Source of the DNA: Flavobacterium ajazii
GTDB lineage: Bacteria; Bacteroidota; Bacteroidia; Flavobacteriales; Flavobacteriaceae
DNA length: 64,000 nucleotides
Assembly (NCBI RefSeq): GCF_010614725.1
Contig: NZ_JAAEHL010000007.1
Coordinates: 124,001 to 188,000, forward strand
Direction: 5' to 3'
Made by a program: the position numbers and the translations under genes. Positions 49,157 through 58,085 of the stretch are shown here, piece by piece. How positions within the stretch are numbered: position 1 is the stretch's first letter; each line of letters begins with the position of its first letter. A model generated the notes under the pieces. It was not told the DNA's origin. It made no database searches and saw only the letters and a program-made list of their open reading frames with translations.

Positions 49157-50476
49157 TCAAAATGAACCTGATAATACCTCAGCCATTGCTTTGGCCTTTA
49201 ACAAACATTCTTCATATTCTTTTTCCGGCACAGACTGAGCAGTAATAGCACTTCCAACGGAAAACGAAACGTATTTATTTTCCTGATTGTACAAAATACT
49301 CCTAATCACGACATTAAAATCAAAATCTCCTTCAGGAGTAAAGTAGCCTACTGCTCCGCTGTATAAACCACGCTTGGTTTCTTCCAGATTTTCAATAATT
49401 TTCATTACCGAAATTTTTGGAGCCCCAGTCATGCTTCCCATTGGGAAAGTCGTTTTTAAAACATCCACAGGAGTATATTGCGGATCTAATTTTGAAGTTA
49501 CTGTAGAAATCATTTGATGTACCTGCAAAAAAGAATAAATTTTACAGAGTTCTGTAACTTCTACTGAACCTTTTTGCGCTGTGTGCGATAAGTCATTTCG
49601 AACCAAATCAGTAATCATAATGTTTTCAGCACGTTCTTTTGCATCGTTTTCAAGATTTTGTTTCGACTCTTTATCCTGATTTACATCTGAAAATCGTTTT
49701 GAAGTTCCTTTTATTGGCTGAGAAATGATTTTGTCTCCCATTTTTTTCAGGTAGCGTTCCGGAGAAGCAGAGAGCAAAAATTGTTTGTTATTTTTAAAGA
49801 AAACCGAGAAAGGAGCTTTTGAAATCTCATTCAGTTTTTGAAATTTTTCCAGCGGATTTATAACTGCATTTTCAGCAAAAAACTCCATGCAGAAATTAGC
49901 TTCGTACATATCACCTACGTGAATATGTTCCAGCATTTTTATTACTTTTTGAAGATATAACTCTTTTGAAATTCGTTGCTGTACTTCGACTTTATCCAAA
50001 GTTTGAAAAGAATCATTTTTAGTTTGAATAATTTCTTCAAAATCATCTTCAACCTCATCATCACACAACAATAAGTAACTGATTTCAAGCCGATTCCCTT
50101 TTAATAAAAAGATTTTTTTTGGCTGAAAGAAAAATAAATCCGGAAAATTCAATCCATCAAAATTGAATGATTTTAAAGATTCTGTATCATTTTTAAGATC
50201 ATAAGACAAATAGCCAAAAAGCCAGTCTTTTGTAGTTAGTTGATACTGTTTTAAATCCTCAAACGCATTATAAAAATCTGTTTTTAAAGAGGTAAAAGCA
50301 TCAACAGCCATCATACAATCAAAGCTGGAATATTCTTGCGGATACGTATTACTATCTAAAAAAACAACCTCACGAAATTGTTGTGACCAACTTAAAAGCT
50401 GTTGTTTAAAATGCTCCGGATCCGGAATGTGTTTGTGAATGGAAACTCTCAAAAATGAATCAATTTTAGATTTCAA
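49157..50476 (-). CDS. pabB: Aminodeoxychorismate synthase component I (PabB-like)
   Basis: 439 residues of the chorismate-binding family. The decisive motif is PIKGT at residues 254-258 (QPIKGTSKR): lysine here is the residue that attacks chorismate in PabB, while anthranilate synthases have PIAGT. The chorismate-binding C-terminal half also has GDMYEANFCMEFF, MITDLVRNDLS and FPMGSMTGAPKISVMKIIE. It makes 4-amino-4-deoxychorismate for folate, using ammonia from a PabA subunit that is not in this window. The poorly conserved N-terminal ~160 residues are normal for the family. Confidence 0.9.
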   Translation of the reverse strand: MKSKIDSFLRVSIHKHIPDPEHFKQQLLSWSQQFREVVFLDSNTYPQEYSSFDCMMAVDAFTSLKTDFYNAFEDLKQYQLTTKDWLFGYLSYDLKNDTESLKSFNFDGLNFPDLFFFQPKKIFLLKGNRLEISYLLLCDDEVEDDFEEIIQTKNDSFQTLDKVEVQQRISKELYLQKVIKMLEHIHVGDMYEANFCMEFFAENAVINPLEKFQKLNEISKAPFSVFFKNNKQFLLSASPERYLKKMGDKIISQPIKGTSKRFSDVNQDKESKQNLENDAKERAENIMITDLVRNDLSHTAQKGSVEVTELCKIYSFLQVHQMISTVTSKLDPQYTPVDVLKTTFPMGSMTGAPKISVMKIIENLEETKRGLYSGAVGYFTPEGDFDFNVVIRSILYNQENKYVSFSVGSAITAQSVPEKEYEECLLKAKAMAEVLSGSF

Positions 50477-50640
50477 AATTACGACAAAATTATTCCTTCA
50501 ATAAGGCAATCTTAAAAAAATATTGGCACACTTTTTAGTATATCGAATTAATACTCATTATTAAAAATTTTCCTGCGATTTGATTAGAACATTACTTACC
50601 CTTTATCAAAATTATTTATTAATCAACATTTAAAAACTTT

Positions 50641-51549
50641 ATGAAAACAATTGCAAAGTTAGGTCTGACCACCTTAGTAGTTACCGCAGTATTATTTTCC
50701 TGCAAAAAAGCAGATGCAACCGCAGAAGCCACAGCAGATTATGCAACAACCGACAGTACAGCTGTTTCAACCAGCACAGCTATTTCATCATCGGCAGCGG
50801 TCGAAAAAAAAGACAGTAAACAGAAATTCATCCGAACAGCTGACATCAAATTCAAGGTTAAAAATGTCGTCAGGTCAACTTATGCAATTGAAAATGCCAC
50901 CCAAAAATTCGGCGGATTTGTTACGTACACCAACTTACAAAGTACTATTCAGGAACAGATTAAAACTAAGATTAGTCAGGACAGCACTCTTGAAACTACT
51001 AAATATACAGTAGAAAACAACATCATAATCCGTGTTCCTAATACTCAGCTCGATACGGTCATAAAAACTATTGCCAAACAAATTGATTTTCTGGATTTCA
51101 GGGTAATCAAAGCAGACGATGTTTCATTAAAATTATTATCAAATCAACTTTCTCAAAGAAGAAGTGCCAATACCGAAAAAAGAGTCGAAAAAGCGATTGA
51201 TGAAAAAGGGAAAAAAATTAATGATATTATGGAAGCGGAGAACACCTTAGCAAACCAGAAAGAAGCAAATGATAACCGAACAGTAGAAAATTTATCACTT
51301 CAGGATCAAATTAATTTCAGTACGGTTACTTTGCAGCTTTATCAAAACGAAACAATAAAACAAGAAATAATTGCCGGCGAAAAAGATCCTGCTGCTTACA
51401 AACCAAATCTTGGAATCCAGATAATAGACTCCCTGAAAAACGGCTGGTATATTTTACAGTCAATCTTAGTCTTCTTCATTAATCTGTGGCCATTTATCTT
51501 AATAAGCATTGGCGTATTTTTCCTTTATAAGAAGTATCTAAAGAAGTAA
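50641..51549 (+). CDS. DUF4349-domain lipoprotein
   Basis: 302 residues with a lipobox (TLVVTAVLFSCKKADATAEA; cysteine at residue 21) and a low-complexity Ala/Thr/Ser linker (25-55). A DUF4349 domain follows (RTADIKFKVKNVVRSTYAIENATQKFGGFV, IIIRVPNTQLDTVIKTIAKQ), with coiled-coil-forming residues at about 175-215, and a C-terminal membrane helix (WPFILISIGVFFLY) precedes KKYLKK. The protein is thus anchored at both ends. The role is unknown; DUF4349 proteins often occur near envelope-stress genes. A perfect 15-bp hairpin lies downstream. Confidence 0.85.
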   Translation: MKTIAKLGLTTLVVTAVLFSCKKADATAEATADYATTDSTAVSTSTAISSSAAVEKKDSKQKFIRTADIKFKVKNVVRSTYAIENATQKFGGFVTYTNLQSTIQEQIKTKISQDSTLETTKYTVENNIIIRVPNTQLDTVIKTIAKQIDFLDFRVIKADDVSLKLLSNQLSQRRSANTEKRVEKAIDEKGKKINDIMEAENTLANQKEANDNRTVENLSLQDQINFSTVTLQLYQNETIKQEIIAGEKDPAAYKPNLGIQIIDSLKNGWYILQSILVFFINLWPFILISIGVFFLYKKYLKK

Positions 51550-51603
51550 TAATGAGCAATAAATTAGCATTTTCATAAGAAAAAATTCGTTATATTTGAT
51601 ATA

Positions 51604-51640
51604 CAATTAAACCAATCTCAAAATTAGATTGGTTTAATTG
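51604..51640. terminator. Perfect 15-bp inverted repeat after the DUF4349 gene
   Basis: CAATTAAACCAATCT (51604-51618) and its exact complement (51626-51640) flank a seven-base loop. It stands 54 bp past the stop of the DUF4349 gene. No T-run of terminator length follows on either strand, so it may be a terminator variant, an RNA end or an operator for the next gene. Confidence 0.55.
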
Positions 51641-51757
51641 TAAAATTCTTAAAAAAAGACCACAAAAAACAATTTGTGATTTTAATTTGAGACTTTGGGT
51701 TTGCATCTTTTCCAATAGCTTATTTATATTTTTTAACCTTAAAAAATCCTAAGTATT

Positions 51758-52132
51758 ATGAAAATTGCCACGATTATTGTCCGCGTTTTAATTGGTCTCT
51801 TACTTCTTTTTGCTTCAATCAGTTTTTTCTTTAAGCTGGCTCCTGAACCAGAAGTAACCGGAAACTTTAAAGCTTTTAATGTAGGCCTGGTTGCCTCAAC
51901 TTATTTACTCCCTTTGGCAAAATCTATTGAATTACTTTGCGGAATCGCTTTTGTCACGGGACGTTTTGTAACATTAGCCAATATTTTAATTTTACCCATA
52001 ACGGTAAATATTCTGTTCATCAATTATTTTCTGGCTCCGGAAGGTCTTCCAATTGCCGGATTATTATTCTTAGGCAACTTATTTTTGATTTACAGATACT
52101 GGGATAATTACAAAAGCGTTTTTACTCCATGA
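51758..52132 (+). CDS. DoxX-family membrane protein
   Basis: 124 residues with four predicted helices (IIVRVLIGLLLLFASISFFF, VGLVASTYLLPLAKSIELLCGIAFV, TLANILILPITVNILFINYF, IAGLLFLGNLFLIYRY). The start MKIATIIVRVLIGLLLLFAS and the conserved GNFKAFNVGL loop fit the DoxX/SURF4-like group. The exact reaction of bacterial DoxX proteins is largely unclear. Single gene, followed by a terminator shared with a convergent lipocalin gene. Confidence 0.82.
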   Translation: MKIATIIVRVLIGLLLLFASISFFFKLAPEPEVTGNFKAFNVGLVASTYLLPLAKSIELLCGIAFVTGRFVTLANILILPITVNILFINYFLAPEGLPIAGLLFLGNLFLIYRYWDNYKSVFTP

Positions 52133-52155
52133 TCCTGATTTTAATTCAAAATACA

Positions 52156-52192
52156 AAACCCGACAGACATTAAAATCGGTCGGGTTTATTTT
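52156..52192. terminator. Bidirectional terminator between doxX-like and lipocalin genes
   Basis: AAACCCGAC (52156-52164) pairs with GTCGGGTTT (52179-52187), with ATTTTTTAA after it on the plus strand. The two flanking genes converge here. Confidence 0.8.
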
Positions 52193-52735
52193 TTAATTTG
52201 TTTTATCGTGTTTTACCCAAACCAAATCAGATGTTGCATAACCAATTTCCTTAGCTTTTTTCAAAAATTCGGTTTTGACAGTTTCCGGAATTGTCTTTTC
52301 TCTTGAAAGTATCCACATATATTTTAAACTTTCTCCGGCAACAAGAGCATATTTGTAATCCTGATCAATTGAAACCACATTGTAACCTGAATAAAAAGGA
52401 CCGAAAAAAGAAACTTTCAGCATACCTATATTTTCTTTTCCGACAAATTTAGCTTTCCCTATACTCTGCTCCCACTTGCCTTTTTTAAAATTATATCCTT
52501 TGTTATCAACTTTAATTGTTTTATCCTCATTCAAAGAATATTCGGCAGTCACATTGTCCAAATCCCTTTCCCATTTATAATCCAGTCTGGCAATTTCATA
52601 CCATTTCCCGAGATATTTTGCACTTTCAAAGTTTGTTACAGCAGTTGCTTTCCTCGGAATTCCTCCTCCACATGAATATAATGCGAGTCCTATTCCTGCT
52701 CCAATCAAAATCGGAACTATATATCTATTTTTCAT
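52193..52735 (-). CDS. blc: Lipocalin (Blc-like) lipoprotein
   Basis: 180 residues. A signal with a lipobox cysteine at about 22 (GIGLALYSCGGGIPRK) is followed by the bacterial lipocalin signature KYLGKWYEIARLDYKWE at about 40-56 (GxW motif) and the later ALVAGESLKYMWILSRE. Blc proteins bind fatty acids or lysophospholipids at the outer membrane under envelope stress. It is intact, unlike the lipocalin-like pseudogene at 31184-31549, which is a different family. Confidence 0.9.
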   Translation of the reverse strand: MKNRYIVPILIGAGIGLALYSCGGGIPRKATAVTNFESAKYLGKWYEIARLDYKWERDLDNVTAEYSLNEDKTIKVDNKGYNFKKGKWEQSIGKAKFVGKENIGMLKVSFFGPFYSGYNVVSIDQDYKYALVAGESLKYMWILSREKTIPETVKTEFLKKAKEIGYATSDLVWVKHDKTN

Positions 52736-52843
52736 ACTATTATCTTTTTATTTTTCTAAAGATAACATGAATAAAACACATTTCATTTACAAAATTGTTC
52801 CTGATTATTATATTATGCGGAGCTCAAAAATGAGCACATAAAA

Positions 52844-52870
52844 AAACCGCCAGATGAATTCTGACGGTTT
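52844..52870 (-). terminator. lpdA terminator
   Basis: AAACCGCCAG pairs with CTGACGGTTT (one G-T pair) around ATGAATT; minus-strand T-run from the A-run before 52844. Confidence 0.8.
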
Positions 52871-52892
52871 TAAAATATCATTTAACGTAAAT

Positions 52893-54296
52893 TTATACGT
52901 GTATAGCTCTGTTTTCAGTAGCTGCCAACGCTGCTTCTTTTACTGCTTCCGCAAAAGTTGGGTGTGCGTGGCTCATTCTTGAAATATCTTCAGCAGACGC
53001 TTTGAATTCCATTGCAGTAACTGCCTCAGCAATTAAATCTGCTGTACGTGCTCCAATCATGTGAACTCCTAAAACCTCATCTGTTTTCTCATCAGCAAGG
53101 ATTTTTACGAATCCGTCTAAGTCAGCACTTGCTCTTGCACGTCCTAAAGCTTTGAATGGGAAACTTCCGGATTTATATTTTACTCCGGCTGCTTTCAATT
53201 GCTCTTCCGTTTGTCCAACTGCCGCAACTTCCGGCCACGTATACACTACACCAGGAATTAAGTTGTAATCGATATGTGGCTTTTGCCCTGCTAAGATTTC
53301 AGCAACCATTACTCCTTCTTCCTCTGCCTTGTGCGCTAACATCGCTCCTCGAACAACGTCACCAATTGCATAGATATTTGGAACACTGGTCTGTAAATGA
53401 TCGTTTACTTCAACTTGTCCTCTGTCTGAAATTTTAACTCCGGCTTTGTCAGCGTTTAATCCGTCTGTGTAAGGACGGCGACCAACAGAAACTAATGAGT
53501 AATCTCCTTCAAGAGTGATTGTTTCTCCTTTTGCGTTTTCAGCCTGAACAACAACAGCATCGCCATTTCTTTCAACTGATTTTACTTTGTGAGAAACATA
53601 GAATTTCATTCCTTGTTTTTTCAACACTTTGGTCAATTCTTTAGAAAGCGCTCCGTCCATTCCCGGAATGATTCTGTCCATGAATTCTACTACAGAAACC
53701 TGAGCTCCTAAACGAAGGTAAACTTGTCCAAGCTCGATTCCGATAACTCCTCCTCCAATAATAACTAAGTGTTTTGGAACTTCTTTTAAAGCCAAAGCTT
53801 CAGTAGAAGTGATGATTCTTTCTTTATCAATTTTGATGAATGGTAAAGAAGATGGTTTTGAACCTGTAGCGATTACAGTATATTTTGCTTCAATAGTTTC
53901 TGAAGTTCCGTCAGCTTTTGCAACAGCAATGTGCGTTGCGTCTACGAAAGACCCCAAACCATTGAAAACAGTAATTTTATTTTTATCCATTAAGTAGTTG
54001 ATTCCACCTACGGTTTGATCTACAACGGCCTGTTTGCGCGCAATCATTTTCTCTAAATTGATTTTTACATCACCGGAAACTTCGATTCCGTGATCTGCAA
54101 AATGAGCAATTTCTGCATAATGGTGAGAAGATGATAATAATGCTTTTGAAGGAATACAACCCACATTAAGGCAAGTTCCGCCTAATGAATTATATTTTTC
54201 TACAATAGCAGTTTTGAAACCTAATTGTGCGCAACGAATTGCCGATACATATCCGCCAGGACCTGAACCTATAATGACTACGTCAAATGAACTCAT
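52893..54296 (-). CDS. lpdA: Dihydrolipoyl dehydrogenase
   Basis: 467 residues. FAD site VVIIGSGPGGYVSAIRCAQLG at 6-26, redox-active cysteines C42 and C47 in GGTCLNVGCIPSK, an NAD-binding segment HLVIIGGGVIGIELGQVY at about 175-192, and the interface active-site pair HAHPTFAEAVKEA near residue 445 (His plus Glu). It re-oxidises dihydrolipoamide in the pyruvate, 2-oxoglutarate and branched-chain dehydrogenase complexes or glycine cleavage. It is encoded alone here. The 475 bp upstream (to 54771) contain only the short repeat core at 54721-54736. Confidence 0.96.
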   Translation of the reverse strand: MSSFDVVIIGSGPGGYVSAIRCAQLGFKTAIVEKYNSLGGTCLNVGCIPSKALLSSSHHYAEIAHFADHGIEVSGDVKINLEKMIARKQAVVDQTVGGINYLMDKNKITVFNGLGSFVDATHIAVAKADGTSETIEAKYTVIATGSKPSSLPFIKIDKERIITSTEALALKEVPKHLVIIGGGVIGIELGQVYLRLGAQVSVVEFMDRIIPGMDGALSKELTKVLKKQGMKFYVSHKVKSVERNGDAVVVQAENAKGETITLEGDYSLVSVGRRPYTDGLNADKAGVKISDRGQVEVNDHLQTSVPNIYAIGDVVRGAMLAHKAEEEGVMVAEILAGQKPHIDYNLIPGVVYTWPEVAAVGQTEEQLKAAGVKYKSGSFPFKALGRARASADLDGFVKILADEKTDEVLGVHMIGARTADLIAEAVTAMEFKASAEDISRMSHAHPTFAEAVKEAALAATENRAIHV

Positions 54297-54720
54297 AGTT
54301 TGTTTATTTTATTTTTAGCGTCACAAATTTAAGGAATAAAGTTTTGTTTAAAGTTTAAATTTGAATGTTTTTTATGTGATTTTATTGTGGATACGTGATT
54401 TTTTTGACAGGAAATTTTTCTTCGGAAAGATTCAGAAATATAAACAAAAAGGTTCAGAAAATTAAGGGTTCTATCCGAATTTCTTAAAAGGAGCCGGAAA
54501 CAAAAATTATCTCAAAATTGTTTAGTGAAATAATTAAGCATTCTATTTAATTAATGAAAGCGAACAAAATGCTTCTTTTTTATTTTAGAACAGTTAAAAA
54601 GGAATTGTCTAAATATCTGGTGACGAAATTTAAATACATGATTATACCACTGACTTTTCTTTCCATAAAAAATGAGACAAACAACACATAATTATTGAAG
54701 AATAAGACTTTGATAAAATT

Positions 54721-54744
54721 CCACACGAAAGGATTCCTGCAAGA
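54721..54744 (+). repeat. Family-2 repeat core, short or degenerate copy A
   Basis: CCACACGAAAGGATTC followed by CTGCAAGAG. The first 16 bases match exactly the core of copies at 56248-56340 and 60713-60803, with the hairpin CACGAA-AGGA-TTCGTG truncated on its right arm. The longer flanks of the other two copies are missing. It is 28 bp from the end of the GNAT gene. Confidence 0.6.
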
Positions 54745-54771
54745 GTGTAAATATTCCGCTTGCGTACTTTT

Positions 54772-55290
54772 TTAATTCATTTTTTTATTCATCACTAAAT
54801 TTTTGTAGGTATTTGATTCCATTGGAAAGTCCACATTACCTATTGAGGTATAACCTTGTCTTTCGTAAAAAGTGATCGCTCTGGTATTGTTGATATAAAC
54901 TTCCAGATTAAATTCTGTAAATCCATTCTTTCGTATCTCCTTTTCGGCTTCATTTATAAGTCCATATCCAATTCCTTTTCCATAAAACCTTTCTAAAACA
55001 TATAGTTTACTTAATTCAGCAACAGGTATTTTTCTTATAGGGCAAATACTGTCATAGATTATTTCAGCAACTCCAATTGGATTTCCATTTTGATAAGCAA
55101 CTAGCAATCTGTCCGGATTATTCTTTATTATATTCTCAATATTTTCAGTTGAGAATCTTTTTGTAATAAAGTTCGCAAATTCAAAAGTAACTCCATCAAC
55201 AGCATATGTCTGAATATAAACAGTTTTAAGCAAAACAGATATCCTTAAAGAGTCTGACAGCTTCGCTTTTCCAATTGAAAATTCGTTCAT
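54772..55290 (-). CDS. GNAT-family N-acetyltransferase
   Basis: Start at MNEFSIGKAKLSDSLRISVL (172 residues); nine further upstream codons are possible. The acetyl-CoA motif A is clear: VAELSKLYVLERFYGKGIGYGLINEAEKEI, the core being R/KxxGxG/A. It is followed by FNLEVYINNTRAITFYERQGY, motif B. The family acetylates amines of antibiotics, proteins or metabolites; the substrate is unknown. It lies in the accessory zone between repeat copies A and B, away from core genes. Confidence 0.85.
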   Translation of the reverse strand: MNEFSIGKAKLSDSLRISVLLKTVYIQTYAVDGVTFEFANFITKRFSTENIENIIKNNPDRLLVAYQNGNPIGVAEIIYDSICPIRKIPVAELSKLYVLERFYGKGIGYGLINEAEKEIRKNGFTEFNLEVYINNTRAITFYERQGYTSIGNVDFPMESNTYKNLVMNKKMN

Positions 55291-55326
55291 TTTAGTTTTT
55301 TTTCTTGTGATGCACAATATTAGGTA

Positions 55327-55443
55327 TTATAGGGACTTTGTCACTAAATTAAGCTCATTCTTCGGATTTACTAAATCATCTAAAACAGAACCTTTTCCTT
55401 TGAGCTTATTGCCTAAATCTTTTGTAGTAGTTAAGCAATAGCA
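55327..55443 (-). pseudogene. Coding-like fragment downstream of a lipoprotein gene
   Basis: One frame reads LTTTKDLGNKLKGKGSVLDD and then LVNPKNELNLVTKSL to the TAA at 55327, with no start codon of its own. It looks like the C-terminal end of a protein whose front part is missing. The fragment follows the lipoprotein gene directly. The open frame is short, so chance cannot be excluded. Confidence 0.35.
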
Positions 55444-55444
55444 T

Positions 55445-56062
55445 TTATGACATTGTGCAATTGTTAGATTTGTAATAAGTTCCGTTATTCTTCAACTTAA
55501 AATTTCCAATGGAGTCTATTTCTACTTTTATTGATTCCTTTGTTTCGGGACAGCTTTTATATTTCATCATATATAATTCAAATCCATTATTTGTTTTTTT
55601 AAATGAGCCCGCTTTTTTTTCTTTCGGGTCAAGCCACAAATCATTCATGTGTAAAATCAGAATTGCTTCAGCAAGATTATCAATTTCACCAATGAATTTT
55701 TTCATTTCTACTTCATCTGTGACGTAATGGACATCATCGTTTTCAATATATGTAACATATGAAAAACAACTATTAGGCAAACATTCATTAAAAAAACCTG
55801 ATTCAGGAGGATAAAAAGTATAATTATTTCTAATTAATGTATCACCATGTTTTCTAATAACCTCTTTTTGGTTATTATGTAAATCTGGTATGAATTTAAC
55901 ATATTCCCAATACACATATTCTTTATTTGGTTTTATCTGTTCGATTAATTTATTTCTATCTTGATATTCATTATCAATTTTAGTAAAACCTTTTTCAATT
56001 CGGACAGAATTCTTTCCGCAAGATATTAAACTTAGAAGAATTAATATTGATATTTTTTTCAT
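55445..56062 (-). CDS. Small lipoprotein of unknown function
   Basis: 205 residues with a lipobox near residue 15 (LILLSLISCGKNS). The mature protein has many cysteines (NECLPNSCFSY, KSCPE, SNNCTMS), which may form disulfides in the periplasm. No domain was recognised. It lies in the accessory zone next to a GNAT gene, with a coding-like fragment just downstream. Single small lipoproteins of this kind can be immunity proteins for secreted toxins, but no toxin gene is present here. Confidence 0.65.
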   Translation of the reverse strand: MKKISILILLSLISCGKNSVRIEKGFTKIDNEYQDRNKLIEQIKPNKEYVYWEYVKFIPDLHNNQKEVIRKHGDTLIRNNYTFYPPESGFFNECLPNSCFSYVTYIENDDVHYVTDEVEMKKFIGEIDNLAEAILILHMNDLWLDPKEKKAGSFKKTNNGFELYMMKYKSCPETKESIKVEIDSIGNFKLKNNGTYYKSNNCTMS

Positions 56063-56247
56063 TCACATTTTGGTTTAATATATTGCCTATCAATCCTATT
56101 AATACATATTGACGCAATTTGATTTCGCTTTATACATTTTCAAAAATAACCAAAAAAGATTACAAAATACCAAAAGAAAGTAGCACTATTCTTTTCAAGC
56201 TTAATTTAATTATTCCCTAATTGTAAACTTGTGTCATTTAAGAAAGC

Positions 56248-56340
56248 TCTTTTGATTTACATAATTGTTTGTATGAGTATGAAACTCATGTCAGCAAGGG
56301 AACAAGGTTTCAAAAAGCCACACGAAAGGATTCGTACGGG
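56248..56340 (+). repeat. Family-2 direct repeat, copy B (left of the copper cassette)
   Basis: TCTTTTGATTTACAT, then a small hairpin ATGAGT/ACTCAT, then GGAACAAGGTTTCAAAAA and the core GCCACACGAAAGGATTCGT. Copy C at 60713-60803 has the same blocks in the same order and orientation, but its own hairpin sequence. The core itself is a hairpin (CACGAA-AGGA-TTCGT, one mismatch here). Copy B lies 77 bp past the SCO-fusion stop. Confidence 0.75.
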
Positions 56341-56416
56341 AGCTTTTTTTTGGCAAAGTGGCTTTTATACTATCAGTTTTCCATTTCTTTGACCAGTTTC
56401 ATAGGATACCCGGAAC

Positions 56417-58057
56417 CTAAGTAGTTGTTTTCAGCTTCTGTTTCTTTTTCACGATCACCGGTCTGAAAAGGCTTTCTACCCACCCCTGTAATCGCTGAAA
56501 CCATGAAAAGGACAGGCTGTTTAAAATCGAGCCCAGTAAAATGAATACTATCCCCACATACGTGCCTGTTCTCAGATTCAGCCATAGACCGCAGATCAGA
56601 AACGTAGCTGCGCCGAGGACGCTAACCCAAAACGGTGTTAATCCATTCCGTTTGTTTCGTGCCCGGTACAGTAACCAGAGGTTGACTCCGATCCCAAGTA
56701 CGAACAGTGGAACCAGCCAAGGAGAATACGGAATGGCTTTCATGCCTGCAATTCCAAAGGCACTCATGTAAGCAGCCCAGCAGACGGGGCACTTTGGAAA
56801 TACTGCAATGAGCAAAGGAAAAACTATGGTCCTGAGATTTTCGGAAACAGCTTTTGCAGTCTGACTCACCTTGCCTGCAGGTATCTCTTTTATCAGTCTT
56901 CCTATTTTATCCCTGATTTCATCCTCGCTCCATTGAATTCTGATCAGGGTATTCCTGATTCTTCCCTTATAATCCAGAAGATAAGTCTCCACCTGATGCT
57001 GATTTACAATAGAGGTGGAATAACCGACCTCCAGACTAAAATGCTCTTTCAGCAATTCGTAATCCCCAGGCGATACACGAAAGGCTTTGAATGAATCTGA
57101 AAATTCACAACGACGGGTTTCCGCATACACCCTGATTCGTTCAGGAAGGTCATAGACCGGATCATAAGTAATGAGCGCTACATTTACTTTATTCTGGAGA
57201 TTTACTTCAAGGAGTGCTTTTGCAAGTCTCCCTGTATTGCCCACAGTCAGAGAACATTTATTAATCGCAATACAACGGGTATAGAAAAAACTAACCACTG
57301 TTGGCTTCCCCTGAAAAAAAGAAGAAAACGGAACCTTAGCTCCGTTCTGATCTTCCATAACAATGTTTTTTAACAACGGATTTATCCTGCCTCTTCCCGG
57401 TACGGTTTCTTTTCTCCCCGCTAATTTTGGTGAAGGTCCACAACAGGAGAAATCCACTTCATGCGGGTCCCCCTCAATCGTCTCAATCGCCCGCTTTATT
57501 TCCTCAAGCACTTCATACTGAAAGTCTGAAGCCTCCGCATATTTTTTTAATTGCGGAATCGCCTCCTGCGCATAGGCACCAAGCCAGGCAAAGGTTTTAA
57601 AAACTTCGCTCAGACCGGTAGTAAAATTTGTGACAGGCCAAACTGGTTTGTACGTATCAAATGTAACCGCATCGTCCATATAACGAATGTTTACCACCGC
57701 TTCGAGGAGATAAGGTACCACTTCCGGATGGGGCTGAGCCATGCCACGGATTGCTCTGGCAGCACCGGCTATGAGATAGGCGCTGCGGGTATTGTACAGG
57801 TCTTCCATGGCGAATATCAAAGCTGCGGGCGGCAAGCCTGTCACTTCAAAAGCAGCCAAAATGTACCCTCTCAGGCGTATACATTCCTGCGTGCCCCTCC
57901 CGTTGTAGAGCACATGACTCTCACGCAGCAGTGGGAGCAATTCATTCCTGAGTTCAGGATTTGCCCGAACTTCATCCACAAATGCAGCGATGTTTTCCTC
58001 AGAAGTGTGCTTGCCAAATGTTACGAGGGTCTTGTTGTCTTTTCTTTTCCAAAACAT
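56417..58057 (-). CDS. Fusion of HEAT-like repeats, SCO-type copper/thiol domain and CPVC membrane domain
   Basis: 546 residues. Residues ~20-195 are alpha-helical HEAT-like repeats. DFSCC (C205, C206) marks the junction. Residues ~225-390 are a SCO1/SenC-like thioredoxin fold: VSFFYTRCIAINKCSLTV carries C262 and C268, and VNQHQVETYLLD carries H354, the third SCO copper ligand. The spacing between the cysteines is C-x5-C rather than the usual C-x3-C. Residues ~408-520 have four hydrophobic helices, the first two bracketing FPKCPVCWAAYMSAFGIAG (C423, C426), which resembles mercury/copper transport or MauE-type redox membrane domains. It starts 28 bp after the tyrosinase gene, so it is a likely copper insertion or thiol-redox partner of that enzyme. 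Direct partnership is inference. Confidence 0.8.
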   Translation of the reverse strand: MFWKRKDNKTLVTFGKHTSEENIAAFVDEVRANPELRNELLPLLRESHVLYNGRGTQECIRLRGYILAAFEVTGLPPAALIFAMEDLYNTRSAYLIAGAARAIRGMAQPHPEVVPYLLEAVVNIRYMDDAVTFDTYKPVWPVTNFTTGLSEVFKTFAWLGAYAQEAIPQLKKYAEASDFQYEVLEEIKRAIETIEGDPHEVDFSCCGPSPKLAGRKETVPGRGRINPLLKNIVMEDQNGAKVPFSSFFQGKPTVVSFFYTRCIAINKCSLTVGNTGRLAKALLEVNLQNKVNVALITYDPVYDLPERIRVYAETRRCEFSDSFKAFRVSPGDYELLKEHFSLEVGYSTSIVNQHQVETYLLDYKGRIRNTLIRIQWSEDEIRDKIGRLIKEIPAGKVSQTAKAVSENLRTIVFPLLIAVFPKCPVCWAAYMSAFGIAGMKAIPYSPWLVPLFVLGIGVNLWLLYRARNKRNGLTPFWVSVLGAATFLICGLWLNLRTGTYVGIVFILLGSILNSLSFSWFQRLQGWVESLFRPVIVKKKQKLKTTT

Positions 58058-58085
58058 GGGACAATGCGCTTTTGTTTAAAGTGAA

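Noticed and set aside
56373-56585. 70-codon frame overlapping the end of the SCO fusion
   Set aside because: It overlaps the fusion gene in another frame and has no recognisable domain.
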